Origin: Azospirillum lipoferum 4B
GTDB taxonomy: Bacteria > Pseudomonadota > Alphaproteobacteria > Azospirillales > Azospirillaceae
Direction: 5' to 3'
Assembly (NCBI RefSeq): GCF_000283655.1
Contig: NC_016585.1
Location: 129,001 to 193,000 of the forward strand
DNA length: 64,000 bases
The notes under the pieces were generated by a model that saw nothing but the letters and a program-made list of their open reading frames with translations, searched no databases and had not been told where the DNA came from. The translations under genes were made by a program, and so were the position numbers. Shown here one piece after another: positions 9,022-17,419 of this stretch; position 1 is the stretch's first letter; the number at the start of each line of letters is the position of its first letter.

Positions 9022-9537
9022 ATGACGACACCCAGCTTCTGGGATGCCCGCCGGGTCGCGCAGGCCGCAGCGAAGCCGACGGTGCGTGATTTGATCCGTG
9101 CTCATCTGAAGGACATCCGTAAGGCACGCCAGGACGGCGACTCCTGGGCGGTGATCGCCGAGACGCTGGCCAGCCTGGGGGTCCGATGGAAGTCCGGAGC
9201 GCCCATCAATGGCGCGGCGCTCTGCCGGATGGTTGGCGATGTCGAGCGCCTGGACCACGGCATCCGCCGCCCGGTCGGACGACCGGGCCGGACGCAACCG
9301 TCCGCCGCTCCGATGGTAACGCGCTGCGAGCAGGGCAGCATGGCGGAATGGCAGAAGGAGGGCATCCCCATCGCTCAACCCCGACAGATCGCTCCTTCGG
9401 TGCAGGATCGGACCGCCGACACCCCCGATTACGAGCATCGCCTCTTGGAACCGCATCAACGGCGGTCGAAGGCGGTACCACCGGTAAAAAAATCACCGAT
9501 TAGAGGAAAATCCGCCTTTGCCCCGACTCTGTTCTGA
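9022..9537 (+). CDS. Putative oriT-binding protein, TraK-like
   Basis: A 171-residue protein. I chose the ATG at 9022 because a GGAGG ribosome site lies about 13 bases upstream, although the frame is open to 8824. Residues about 13-70 look like a winged or simple HTH: VRDLIRAHLKDIRKARQDG, then SWAVIAETLASLGV and PINGAALCRMV. This is the layout of plasmid TraK-like and related DNA-binding proteins. The C-terminal half is basic and low in complexity. It is the first of three co-directional genes; the second is a TraL-like ATPase, and the order matches traK-traL-traM of IncP-type oriT leader regions. The name rests mainly on context. Confidence 0.5.
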   Translation: MTTPSFWDARRVAQAAAKPTVRDLIRAHLKDIRKARQDGDSWAVIAETLASLGVRWKSGAPINGAALCRMVGDVERLDHGIRRPVGRPGRTQPSAAPMVTRCEQGSMAEWQKEGIPIAQPRQIAPSVQDRTADTPDYEHRLLEPHQRRSKAVPPVKKSPIRGKSAFAPTLF

Positions 9538-9615
9538 TTGCGCCATTGGCAATCCGACTCCAAGTCCCAAGCAGGGAGGCGCGCTGACGCCGCTCCCTCT
9601 TGAATGGAGGTCATG

Positions 9616-10452
9616 ATGACCAAGCGCATGGACAGCGTCCCGACGGCCGTCACCACCCCGGCCGAATCCCCCATGGTCCCCTGCATCGAGCCCCGGCCGC
9701 TGGTCGCCATCGTCGCCAACCAGCGCGGCGGCGTCGGCAAGACGACCATCGCCACCGCCATCGGCGAAACGCTGATTTCCCGCGGCGCCGGGGTGGGGTA
9801 CATCGAGATCGAGTCAAGCGCGCGGCTGTCACAGATCTACGGCGACGCCGTCCATCGTGTGCAGCCGCCGTCTCTGCAGGAAGCCGCCGAGGATGCCTCG
9901 CGAGCGCTCGCCACCTACGACGAGATCACTGACCGGACCGCGGAGGGCAACGTCGTCATCGACGTCGGCGCTAACGAGATTGCCTCCTTCGCCGAGTGGG
10001 CGGGCTTGTCGGACTTCTCCACCGACGTGATTGACCGCGGCCACCGCCTGCTCCTGGTAGCTGTCGCAACGGCGGAGCGGGAAGCAATGACCGGTGCCTT
10101 GGACGTGCTGTATGACAAGGTCAGGGCGTTTCCGGGCGCGGAGCGGTACCTCGTCCTCAATGGCCCCCCGCGTGCAAGCTTTGAGGATTGGGTCGATCTC
10201 CAGAGGGTGGAAGGCGAGGGAATCCGGATATTGCCGATTCCACGCTGCCTGAGCGACATGTGGCGCATCGTCGATGGCAAGATTCCGATGCGCTTGGTGA
10301 AAGCCTTGAAGCTCACGCGGATGGACCTGGAGGCGGATTACGGCATGACGCGGGCCATGTCCGCCCGCGCCGTCAGGTCCTACGCCGATTGGGTGACGAA
10401 GGTCATGGCTGCGATCAGCGGCACGCTGATCGAAGAGCGGGGGACGGTCTGA
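9616..10452 (+). CDS. ParA/MinD-type ATPase, TraL/StbC-like
   Basis: A 278-residue protein from the ATG at 9616, which has GGAGG five bases upstream; ATGs at 9604 and 9613 are possible. Near the N-terminus is a deviant Walker A, NQRGGVGKTT, as in ParA-like ATPases, with YIEIES and VVIDVGANE as later strands of the nucleotide-binding fold. TraL and StbC proteins of conjugative plasmids are ATPases of this type with roles in transfer or plasmid stability. It is preceded by the TraK-like gene and followed one base after its stop by a membrane-protein gene. A chromosome-type ParA is less likely because no ParB partner follows. Confidence 0.7.
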   Translation: MTKRMDSVPTAVTTPAESPMVPCIEPRPLVAIVANQRGGVGKTTIATAIGETLISRGAGVGYIEIESSARLSQIYGDAVHRVQPPSLQEAAEDASRALATYDEITDRTAEGNVVIDVGANEIASFAEWAGLSDFSTDVIDRGHRLLLVAVATAEREAMTGALDVLYDKVRAFPGAERYLVLNGPPRASFEDWVDLQRVEGEGIRILPIPRCLSDMWRIVDGKIPMRLVKALKLTRMDLEADYGMTRAMSARAVRSYADWVTKVMAAISGTLIEERGTV

Positions 10453-10453
10453 C

Positions 10454-11188
10454 ATGAGCGAGGCTGGCGGCATGACCCCACACCACCTCTTCCTTGAGGA
10501 GTTGGCGCGCCGTCGGGCGGAGGTCGACCAGGACTATGTGGGTGATCGGAATCGTCTGATCTGCCATATCCGCAGCCTGCCGCCAGCCGAGCGAAGGATC
10601 TATCTCTGCAGTGATGAGGAGGTTCTGTTGCTCCCGGCGGCTGACAGGCGGGAGCTGATGGTGGAGAGCAACGTCGAATCCGAGGCCGCGGTCAGCGCTT
10701 TGCTGCGGCGGCAGAGCTGGAAAGATGCGGCTGTCTGGGCCAGCCTTCTCGCAGTTGCCGGCGTTCTTGCGATGATGTCGGGTGGTCTGGTCCAGATCTC
10801 GGCGGCTATCGACCAAGCTCTGGCCGAAGGACGGGTACCTTTGGCTGCCGAGCAGCAGATTGCTTTGCAACGGATCAATGAAATTGGAACAGCGAAATTT
10901 GTGGATGTACCTCTTGCCGAACTGCGGCAGCGGGTGGAGATGCCCCGACAGATGATAGATGTGTGGCAAAGTCTCGAAGTGAATGATGCGACATCTTCCG
11001 CAGATAAGGAGGAGCGTGAGAAGTTGCGCATCAAAGTTGTTGGCACATTTCTATATTCAATTAATACGAAAGATCCGCTTGTTCAGAAGAGAGGCGTTGA
11101 TCTGTTGACTGATCTATTTGCAGATCCTGAAAGAAGGGGAGAGGTGCTGGAGAATCTCTGTCGCCAGAAAAGCTCGTCTCGCAGATAG
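10454..11188 (+). CDS. Membrane-anchored protein, possibly TraM-like
   Basis: A 244-residue protein of unknown function. It starts one base after the TraL-like stop codon, so it is surely in the same operon. An acidic, helical N-terminal part (about residues 1-90) is followed by one strong hydrophobic segment, about 97-117 (WASLLAVAGVLAMMSGGLV), and a C-terminal helical region. Position and topology fit the third gene of a traK-L-M cluster, but I see no diagnostic motif. GC content falls towards the 3' end (from about 10,975), which may mark the edge of the mobilisation module. Confidence 0.45.
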   Translation: MSEAGGMTPHHLFLEELARRRAEVDQDYVGDRNRLICHIRSLPPAERRIYLCSDEEVLLLPAADRRELMVESNVESEAAVSALLRRQSWKDAAVWASLLAVAGVLAMMSGGLVQISAAIDQALAEGRVPLAAEQQIALQRINEIGTAKFVDVPLAELRQRVEMPRQMIDVWQSLEVNDATSSADKEEREKLRIKVVGTFLYSINTKDPLVQKRGVDLLTDLFADPERRGEVLENLCRQKSSSRR

Positions 11189-11206
11189 TTGATTGAGTAC
11201 CAATAT

Positions 11207-11383
11207 TCACGCCAAGTTCGGCGCTGTGGGCAGAAGGGCAGCGGCCTCATCCACCACTTCGACCACAAGCTCAGTACGTTGCCATTTGCTATACCAATAA
11301 CTGACCGATGTGAGCATTCGCAAGAGTTCACGGATTAGGGCTGTGCGGCGATATGTGTTCTCCTGGGAGCATTCCAGCGACAC
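11207..11383 (-). CDS. Possible small protein in the gap before the five-gene operon
   Basis: Within the 306-base gap (11189-11494), a minus-strand frame from GTG at 11383 to TGA at 11207 encodes 58 residues with a protein-like sequence (for example SVSYWYSKWQRTELVVEV). There is no clear ribosome site and I do not recognise the family, so it may be a remnant. The rest of the gap is AT-richer than its surroundings and probably carries the promoter for the operon at 11495. Confidence 0.25.
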   Translation of the reverse strand: MSLECSQENTYRRTALIRELLRMLTSVSYWYSKWQRTELVVEVVDEAAALLPTAPNLA

Positions 11384-11494
11384 TCACAACGCATGACGGT
11401 GTGGTTCATATTCCTGGCATGGAATCGATCTGGAGAGCTGTTACAGCTTATGATAGGAGTTGCGCAGAGCCGTTTCTAGACAAACGATGGCTGC

Positions 11495-13546
11495 ATGCTG
11501 CACTTCAAGGATTTCCTTCCCGCTGCCCCTCCCCCCGATGCCGCCGACCGCATGTTCATTCGGCATGACCAGGGCTTTGCCGCAGTGATCGATGGCGTTT
11601 CCGGATGCTCCTATCCGAAGCTGGCGGCGGACATGTGCGTCGAGGTGCTGGAGTCGCTCGGGTCGGAGACCCGCGACATCCCGCTCGAAGCGATCCTGGA
11701 CCGCATGCACGAACGCCTGCGGAGCTTCAGCACGGCCCGGCTCATGGCCGTCGCCGCCTTGGTCCGGGCGGTCGGTGACGGGTACGAGGTCGCCACGGTC
11801 GGCAACCTTGCGCTGGTCGACGCCTCCAACCCAAAGCGCGCCCGGCTCGCCATCGAAGCGACCACCCAGCCGCTCTCCGCCCTCGGCCAGGATGGCGCTC
11901 CGCGCATCGTTACATGTACCCTGCCGATGCCCAAGGACGGCTTCCATGTGCTGGCGACGGATGGCCTGCATCCGCAACGCCTTGCCCATGCGGTCGCGCA
12001 GCATGGGGAATCGGCGACCAACGCGGACTGGCGTGCGCTCGGCGAGCGGGTGTGCACGGATTCGGACTGGAGCTTCCTCGTCTTTCCTTTCGAGCGCCGT
12101 CTGCACTTCCAGCGCGACCACTGGCCCTACGACCCCTTCGTCGGGGTGCAGGAAGGTCACGACCATGAGCGGCGCGGTCTTGCGGAGTTGGCGGACGCGC
12201 TGTTCCGCTCGAACCGCTACCCGGGTTTCCGCATCCTCGGCAGCATGACCGTGGACCGCGCTCGCGCGTCGTATCTCGCCGACGGCGTGCTCGTCATCCC
12301 CGAAGGCCTCGTGCTCCTCGAACTGAAGGACCATTGGGGGCGGATCGAGATCCCGCTGGAATCGGGCGCCGGCATGCGGACGCACCGCCGCGAGCCGGAA
12401 TCCAATCCGGTGTACAAGCTCAAGAAGGCGCTGCGCCACATCAGCGGTTGGGTGCCGGACCTGCCGCTGGAGCCCTGGCAGCGCAAGATGGCCGCGGTGG
12501 TCTTCACCAACCCCGGGGCCCAGGTCTTCGGAGTCCGCGCCTCCGGGCAGATCGATGCCGCGCCGCTGATCTCCGGCGAGGTGATGGTGGCCGGCACCGC
12601 ACGCTTCCCGGCGCTTCTCGCCGACTTTCTCAAACCGTTCCGGACCCAGTCGAAAGGGGGCCGCGTCCGCCTTCTCTCGCCCGCGGAGATCGAAGAGGTG
12701 GCCGGGCGGCTGGCCGCCGGGCAGGAGGAGGAGGCCGAGGATCCGGAGGCGTGGCGCATCGGATCATACAGCTTCGACCGCAAGCCGGCCCAGGAGACGG
12801 GATACCACGCGCTGCACACCGGACGGTCGAACCGCGGCAAGCCCGTTCTGCTGAAGCATTACCGTCTCAAGAGCCTGATGCGCGGCGACCGGGACGCCGC
12901 GTTGGCCGCTCTCGGCCGCGAGGCGGAGATCCTCAGCGAACTGCCGCAAGATCCCCGCCTCGAGCGCCTGTTGGGGCACGGCGAGGATGGCGATGCCTAC
13001 TATGTCATCCTCGAGGCCGTGCAGTCCCCCGACCTCGACCAATGGCTGGCCGGCGACCCGCCGCGGGCCGAACGGCTCGCGATCCTGCGGGATCTGGCCG
13101 AGCTGCTTGCGCTCCTCGCGGGCGCCGACGTCGTCCACCGCGGCATCACGCCGAAGAGCTTGCGGGTACGCGACGGACGCCCCGTTCTGACCGGCTTCGA
13201 ACTGGCCCGGCTCGACAGCGTGGCGACGCTGCTGGTCGACGCCCGGCGGCTTTTCGACCAGCAGTATCAGGCGCGCGAGGTGTTCGTCGGGGGAGTCCTG
13301 GGACAGGCGACCGACAGCTACAGCCTGGGTGCGCTGGCCATCCGCATGCTGGCCGGCACGCTGCCGTTCCGCGATTTCCAGGAACTCGCCGTCCGCCGCG
13401 GCAAGCCGGGCTTCTGGGAGAAGGTCGCCGCCGGCATGGCGCTGCCGCCGTCCGCTGCGGCCGACCTCAAGCGGCTGCTGTCTCCCGACCCGATCCAACG
13501 GCCGACCGGCCGCGCCCTCGTCGATCTGGTCTCGGGCTGGAGTTGA
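11495..13546 (+). CDS. PP2C phosphatase-NERD nuclease-pseudokinase fusion
   Basis: A 683-residue protein with three parts. Residues 1-200 resemble a PP2C phosphatase: VIDGVSG (Asp33), VATVGNLALVD, LATDG (Asp156) and a late Asp191 keep the metal-binding pattern. Residues about 240-390 match a NERD nuclease-related domain: the Asp263 in LADGVLV and Glu276-x-Lys278 give the D...ExK pattern of an active site. Residues about 420-683 are kinase-like, with a Lys454 in VLLKHY. However, HRD has become HRG (548-550) and DFG is TGF, so this is probably a pseudokinase. NERD-kinase fusion recalls PglW of BREX type 2, but the PP2C part is extra. It heads a five-gene operon. The ATG at 11495 lacks a strong ribosome site. 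Confidence 0.75.
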   Translation: MLHFKDFLPAAPPPDAADRMFIRHDQGFAAVIDGVSGCSYPKLAADMCVEVLESLGSETRDIPLEAILDRMHERLRSFSTARLMAVAALVRAVGDGYEVATVGNLALVDASNPKRARLAIEATTQPLSALGQDGAPRIVTCTLPMPKDGFHVLATDGLHPQRLAHAVAQHGESATNADWRALGERVCTDSDWSFLVFPFERRLHFQRDHWPYDPFVGVQEGHDHERRGLAELADALFRSNRYPGFRILGSMTVDRARASYLADGVLVIPEGLVLLELKDHWGRIEIPLESGAGMRTHRREPESNPVYKLKKALRHISGWVPDLPLEPWQRKMAAVVFTNPGAQVFGVRASGQIDAAPLISGEVMVAGTARFPALLADFLKPFRTQSKGGRVRLLSPAEIEEVAGRLAAGQEEEAEDPEAWRIGSYSFDRKPAQETGYHALHTGRSNRGKPVLLKHYRLKSLMRGDRDAALAALGREAEILSELPQDPRLERLLGHGEDGDAYYVILEAVQSPDLDQWLAGDPPRAERLAILRDLAELLALLAGADVVHRGITPKSLRVRDGRPVLTGFELARLDSVATLLVDARRLFDQQYQAREVFVGGVLGQATDSYSLGALAIRMLAGTLPFRDFQELAVRRGKPGFWEKVAAGMALPPSAAADLKRLLSPDPIQRPTGRALVDLVSGWS

Positions 13547-13576
13547 GGCGATGGCGCGGGCACCCGGATACTCATC

Positions 13577-14386
13577 ATGCTGACGGTCAGTCTCGACCTT
13601 CGCCTCGACATCCTTGCCGAGATTTATCCCATGGCGGACACCGGCCGCGCGCTCTTCAAGGTGCGCAGCAGCCTGGACGGCCTCACCTATGCCTTGAAGC
13701 AGTTCAGCCTGGAGCGGAACAACGGAGGGGCGATCCGCCGGGAGATGGCGGCGCTCAACCGCCAGCTCAACCATCCGGAACGCTTTCCGCGATACCGCGC
13801 CTACTTCGAGAAGGACGGCTTCGGCTTTCTGCTGCTGGACTGGATGGATGGCACGCCGCTGTCCGGCGCGGTTTCCGCGGCACCGGTCCGCGGACCCGCC
13901 GAAGCCGCATCGCGCGTCGAGATCCTGCGGCACATCTGCGAGGCCTTGAGCTGGGTGCATCGCGTACGGCACCTTCATCGCGACTTGAAGCCTCAGAACA
14001 TCCTGCTGCGCGATCCGCGAGACCCCCGTAAAGGCGTGGCGCTGATCGACTTCGGCCTCGCCCTGGAGCGCCGCGGCGGTCTGGAGGGCACGCCCGGCTA
14101 CACCGCGCCCGAACAGACCGACCGGCCGGACTTCCCCCTCGACCAGCGGACCGACCTGTTCGCCGTCGGTGCCATCGCCTGGTGGCTTATGACGGGTCAG
14201 GAATTCCGCTATTTCGGCGACGGCGACGGGTGGTCAGGCGTCGGTCCCGGAACCTTGTGTGCGCTTGCTCCCGGCGTTACACCCGCGTTGGAGGCCGTCA
14301 TTCTGCGGGCGCTCGCCTATCGTCCGGATCGGAGGCCGCGTTCCGCGCAGGAGTTGAAGGCGCAGTTGGCCGGAGCCCGGTCATGA
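13577..14386 (+). CDS. Ser/Thr protein kinase (Hanks type)
   Basis: A 269-residue kinase domain with no transmembrane segment, so it is soluble. It keeps every key residue I can check: Lys41 in YALKQF, Glu56, His-Arg-Asp at 134-136 followed by LKPQN, Asp158-Phe-Gly, and GTPGYTAPEQ at 171-180. It starts 30 bases after the PP2C-NERD-pseudokinase gene, and its stop overlaps the helicase start by four bases (ATGA). Its likely partners are the neighbouring PP2C domain, which could remove the phosphates it adds, and the pseudokinase, which could regulate it. Substrates might be operon members or BREX proteins; that is inference. Confidence 0.88.
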   Translation: MLTVSLDLRLDILAEIYPMADTGRALFKVRSSLDGLTYALKQFSLERNNGGAIRREMAALNRQLNHPERFPRYRAYFEKDGFGFLLLDWMDGTPLSGAVSAAPVRGPAEAASRVEILRHICEALSWVHRVRHLHRDLKPQNILLRDPRDPRKGVALIDFGLALERRGGLEGTPGYTAPEQTDRPDFPLDQRTDLFAVGAIAWWLMTGQEFRYFGDGDGWSGVGPGTLCALAPGVTPALEAVILRALAYRPDRRPRSAQELKAQLAGARS

Positions 14387-17300
14387 CTGCCGACCGGCTG
14401 TCCTTCTGGCATCCCGCATCGCTGGTGACGCTTCCGGGCGCTCTCCCCATCCTGCTGCCGCGGAACGCCGCCGATTTCCGCGGGCGCTGGCCGGGCGCGA
14501 CCGTTCCCAGCCTCGACCAGCTTGCCGCGGAACTTGCGCAGGCGACGATGTGCTGCGTGCGCTGCCGGCCCGCTCGCGAGGGTGGCCGCACCTTCGTCGA
14601 CATCCTTACCGGACGCCTTCTCATTTCCGCCTGGGCGCCCGACGGGGAAGCACCGAAACTGATCCTCAGCAAGAACGGCGTGAAGCCGGCCCTGGGCGGT
14701 GACAAGTCCGGCATCCTGGCAGCGGGCGGGCGGGTACGGGTGCAGGGTGTCGAGCTGGTGAGCGGCACCGCTTTGCGCCAGCGGTTCGAGGAGCGTGCCG
14801 ACGCCTACCGGTCGGGCGACTATGTCCGCTGGATCCTCAATGCCCCTCCGGCCTCCGCCGGCGGCGGTACGGTTGACGAGGACGACGAAGGCGAAGGCGA
14901 GGCGGGGTCCGACGCCGAAATCGGGGAATCGGGAGTGGCGTGGGCGGCCGACCTTCTCCGCCAGGTGACGGATATTGCCCACGAGCTGGAGGATGAGGAA
15001 CTCAGGGCCGAGCCGCCCTTCCAGTATGTGGCGCGGCGGGCCGAAGCGCATCGTGGCAATGTCCAGCAACAGTTCCGCCTGACCCTGCCGGAAGCCGACC
15101 ACCGCCGGCTGATCGAGCGGAAGGCCGCCATGCTGGAACGCATGGACATGGCGAGCGGCGATACGCTGCAGATGCAGGTGCGGGATCTGGAGGCCGGAAC
15201 GGGCGAGATCATCGTCTCGGTGCCTCGCCAGATCGATGCGGCGGCGCTCCCTGCGACGGGGGAACTGCGCCTCGCCAATCCGCCGGTCCTCAGGCGGGTT
15301 CGGGAACAGGTCATCGACCGTCTGGCCACGGGGCAGGCGGCGAACCGCTGGCTCCTTCCCCTGTTGGGGGGAGAGCACCCGTTTCCTCCCTTCCACGCTC
15401 CCACGGTCGAACCGCCTCCCGGCGCGACGCCCATGCCGTCGCAGCAGGAGGCGATGAACCGGGCCGCCGGCAGCCCGGACGTCTTCCTCGTGCTCGGACC
15501 GCCGGGGACCGGCAAGACCACGGTCATTCTCACCTGGGTCAGGCATCTGGTGGCCGAGGGCAAGCGCATTCTCGTCACGTCGCAGAACAACAAGGCGGTC
15601 GACAATGTGCTGGAGCGCCTCGCGCGCGATCCCGCCACCACCTGCGTTCGCCTCGGTCAGGAACACAAGGTCTCGACCGCGGTCCAGCCCTTCCTGATCG
15701 ACAACTGCGCGGCGACCTTGCAGAAGCGGCTGCTGACCGATGTCGAGACGGTCCTCGCCGACCTCGATGCTGCGGCAGCCTGGGCCGAACAGGCGCCGGC
15801 CGCCATCGCGCGGCAGGACGCCGCGCTTGCGGAACTGGCGGCGGTGGAACGCAGGCAGGAAGACGCCCGTTCGGCGTTGTCCCGGATCGGCGCCGACCTT
15901 CGGCAGGCCAGGGAGACCGCGGCTGCGGCCGGCACCGAGTACGAAGAGCAGCGCAAGGCTCTGAACGACCTTCTGGTCCGGCAGCAGGAGGCCGCCTCCG
16001 CCAGCGGCTGGCGTGCGCCCTTCGCCCGCGTCGGCGGACTCTGGGCCACTATGAAGGAACCGTTCGCCACCAAGTCGCTTTCGGCTGCGGGAGAGCGCAA
16101 GCGCTTGGCCGACCAGGCCGTGGCCGCGGCGCAGTCGCGGCTGGGCAACCTGCAGGCCGATGTCGACGCGCTGGCCGGTCAGGCCGCGTCGGCGCGTGCC
16201 CGGTTCCGCTCGCAGCTGCCGCCCATCCCGGACTCGTCCTTGCCGCCCCGCTTTCGCCCTTGGGATACGCTGAACGTCGAGGCGCTGCGGTTCGGCGCGC
16301 GGGAGCGGCTGCTGGAGGATGCGCGACGCCTTGCCGATCTCCGTCTGCTGGTCGGGCGCTGGCGGAACGCCGTCGCCGAGAGCCGGCAGGAAACCCTCTA
16401 TCCCCAGCTCATCGCCGGCGTCGACGTGGTGGGGGCGACCTGCATCGGAATCCATACCAGCGCCGCCTTCCGTGACGTGCAGTTCGACGTTGTGATCGCC
16501 GACGAGTCGGGACAGATCCAGGTCCAGGATCTGATCGTGCCCCTGTCGCGCGCGCCGAAGGCGATTCTGGTGGGCGACCACAAGCAGCTGCCGCCCATCG
16601 TCAAGCCGGAATTCCGTGACGCCCTGACGGCCCGCTACGTCGAGGACGACGGGCTCATGAACGTAAGCTGGTTCGAGCATCTGTGGGGGCGCGTGCCGGA
16701 CGACCGCAAGGCGGTTCTGGACACCCAGTTCCGCTGTCCCGCCGTCATCAGCGACTTCATCTCGTCCAGCTTCTACGAGGGCCGCTATCATGCCGGTCCC
16801 GGCATGGCGGCGACACCGCTGTGCGGTGCCTTCACGTCGCCGCTGGTGCTGGTCGACACCAGCCTGCACCCGCGCCGCGGCGAAAGCTCCCGACGCGCCG
16901 GCGGCAGGACGGAGGTGCTCGGCAATCGTCTGGAAACGGAGCTGGCCGTCTCGCTGCTGGACCGGGTTCTAGCCGAAAGACCGGACGTCGCCATGGATGG
17001 CGAGGTCGGCATCATCGCGCCTTACAAGAGCCACGTCGAGGAGGTCCGCCGCGCGCTCGACCAGGCACGGGCCGTCGGAGGGCCGATCGCCGAACTGACC
17101 TTGCCGGCCCGCGACGTGGTGGCCAGCGTCGACAGCTTCCAGGGACAGGAGCGCAAGCTGATCATCGTGACGCTGACCAGGGCGAACTCCGCAGGCGTCA
17201 TCGGCTTCCTATCCGACTGGCGCCGTCTCAACGTGGCAATGACGCGGACCAGGCATCAGCTCGTGCTGATCGCCGACATGGCGACGATGACGAGGCGGCG

Positions 17301-17412
17301 GAAAGACCCCGTGGCGAAGGAGGAAGCCTTCCGCTCGGCAATGGAAGGCCTGCGCACGCACGCGCGCAGGCACGGACAGTTCATCGATGCCCGTACCCTG
17401 ACGGGCGAGTAG
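14383..17412 (+). CDS. SF1 helicase, Upf1/Dna2-like, with long N-terminal extension
   Basis: A 1,009-residue protein; the start is the ATG overlapping the kinase stop (ATGA). Residues 1-330 are an unrecognised extension with an acidic low-complexity stretch near 160-180. The SF1 helicase core follows: Walker A GPPGTGKTT at 372-380, QNNKAVDNVL, then a long Ala/Arg/Glu-rich coiled-coil insertion (about 440-640). After it come motif II DESGQ at 707, GDHKQLPPIV near 731, TQFRCP, DSFQGQE near 917 and RRLNVAMTRTRH near 947. These are Upf1/Dna2-type features, implying ATP-driven 5'-3' unwinding of DNA or RNA. No nuclease motif is obvious in this chain; the NERD domain encoded at 11495 could supply cleavage. 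Confidence 0.88.
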   Translation: MTADRLSFWHPASLVTLPGALPILLPRNAADFRGRWPGATVPSLDQLAAELAQATMCCVRCRPAREGGRTFVDILTGRLLISAWAPDGEAPKLILSKNGVKPALGGDKSGILAAGGRVRVQGVELVSGTALRQRFEERADAYRSGDYVRWILNAPPASAGGGTVDEDDEGEGEAGSDAEIGESGVAWAADLLRQVTDIAHELEDEELRAEPPFQYVARRAEAHRGNVQQQFRLTLPEADHRRLIERKAAMLERMDMASGDTLQMQVRDLEAGTGEIIVSVPRQIDAAALPATGELRLANPPVLRRVREQVIDRLATGQAANRWLLPLLGGEHPFPPFHAPTVEPPPGATPMPSQQEAMNRAAGSPDVFLVLGPPGTGKTTVILTWVRHLVAEGKRILVTSQNNKAVDNVLERLARDPATTCVRLGQEHKVSTAVQPFLIDNCAATLQKRLLTDVETVLADLDAAAAWAEQAPAAIARQDAALAELAAVERRQEDARSALSRIGADLRQARETAAAAGTEYEEQRKALNDLLVRQQEAASASGWRAPFARVGGLWATMKEPFATKSLSAAGERKRLADQAVAAAQSRLGNLQADVDALAGQAASARARFRSQLPPIPDSSLPPRFRPWDTLNVEALRFGARERLLEDARRLADLRLLVGRWRNAVAESRQETLYPQLIAGVDVVGATCIGIHTSAAFRDVQFDVVIADESGQIQVQDLIVPLSRAPKAILVGDHKQLPPIVKPEFRDALTARYVEDDGLMNVSWFEHLWGRVPDDRKAVLDTQFRCPAVISDFISSSFYEGRYHAGPGMAATPLCGAFTSPLVLVDTSLHPRRGESSRRAGGRTEVLGNRLETELAVSLLDRVLAERPDVAMDGEVGIIAPYKSHVEEVRRALDQARAVGGPIAELTLPARDVVASVDSFQGQERKLIIVTLTRANSAGVIGFLSDWRRLNVAMTRTRHQLVLIADMATMTRRRKDPVAKEEAFRSAMEGLRTHARRHGQFIDARTLTGE

Positions 17413-17419
17413 GTCACGC

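Noticed and set aside
9616-10452. A ParAB partition locus
   Set aside because: No ParB-like gene or parS-like repeats follow, and the neighbours fit a TraK-L-M arrangement next to a relaxase.
11495-13546. Calling the fusion protein PglW of BREX type 2
   Set aside because: It shares NERD and kinase-like domains, but it has an extra PP2C domain and a degenerate kinase. The adjacent BREX operon is of type 1 composition with its own complete gene set.
14317-16869. An 850-codon minus-strand frame opposite the helicase
   Set aside because: Antisense shadow; the plus-strand frame carries all SF1 helicase motifs.
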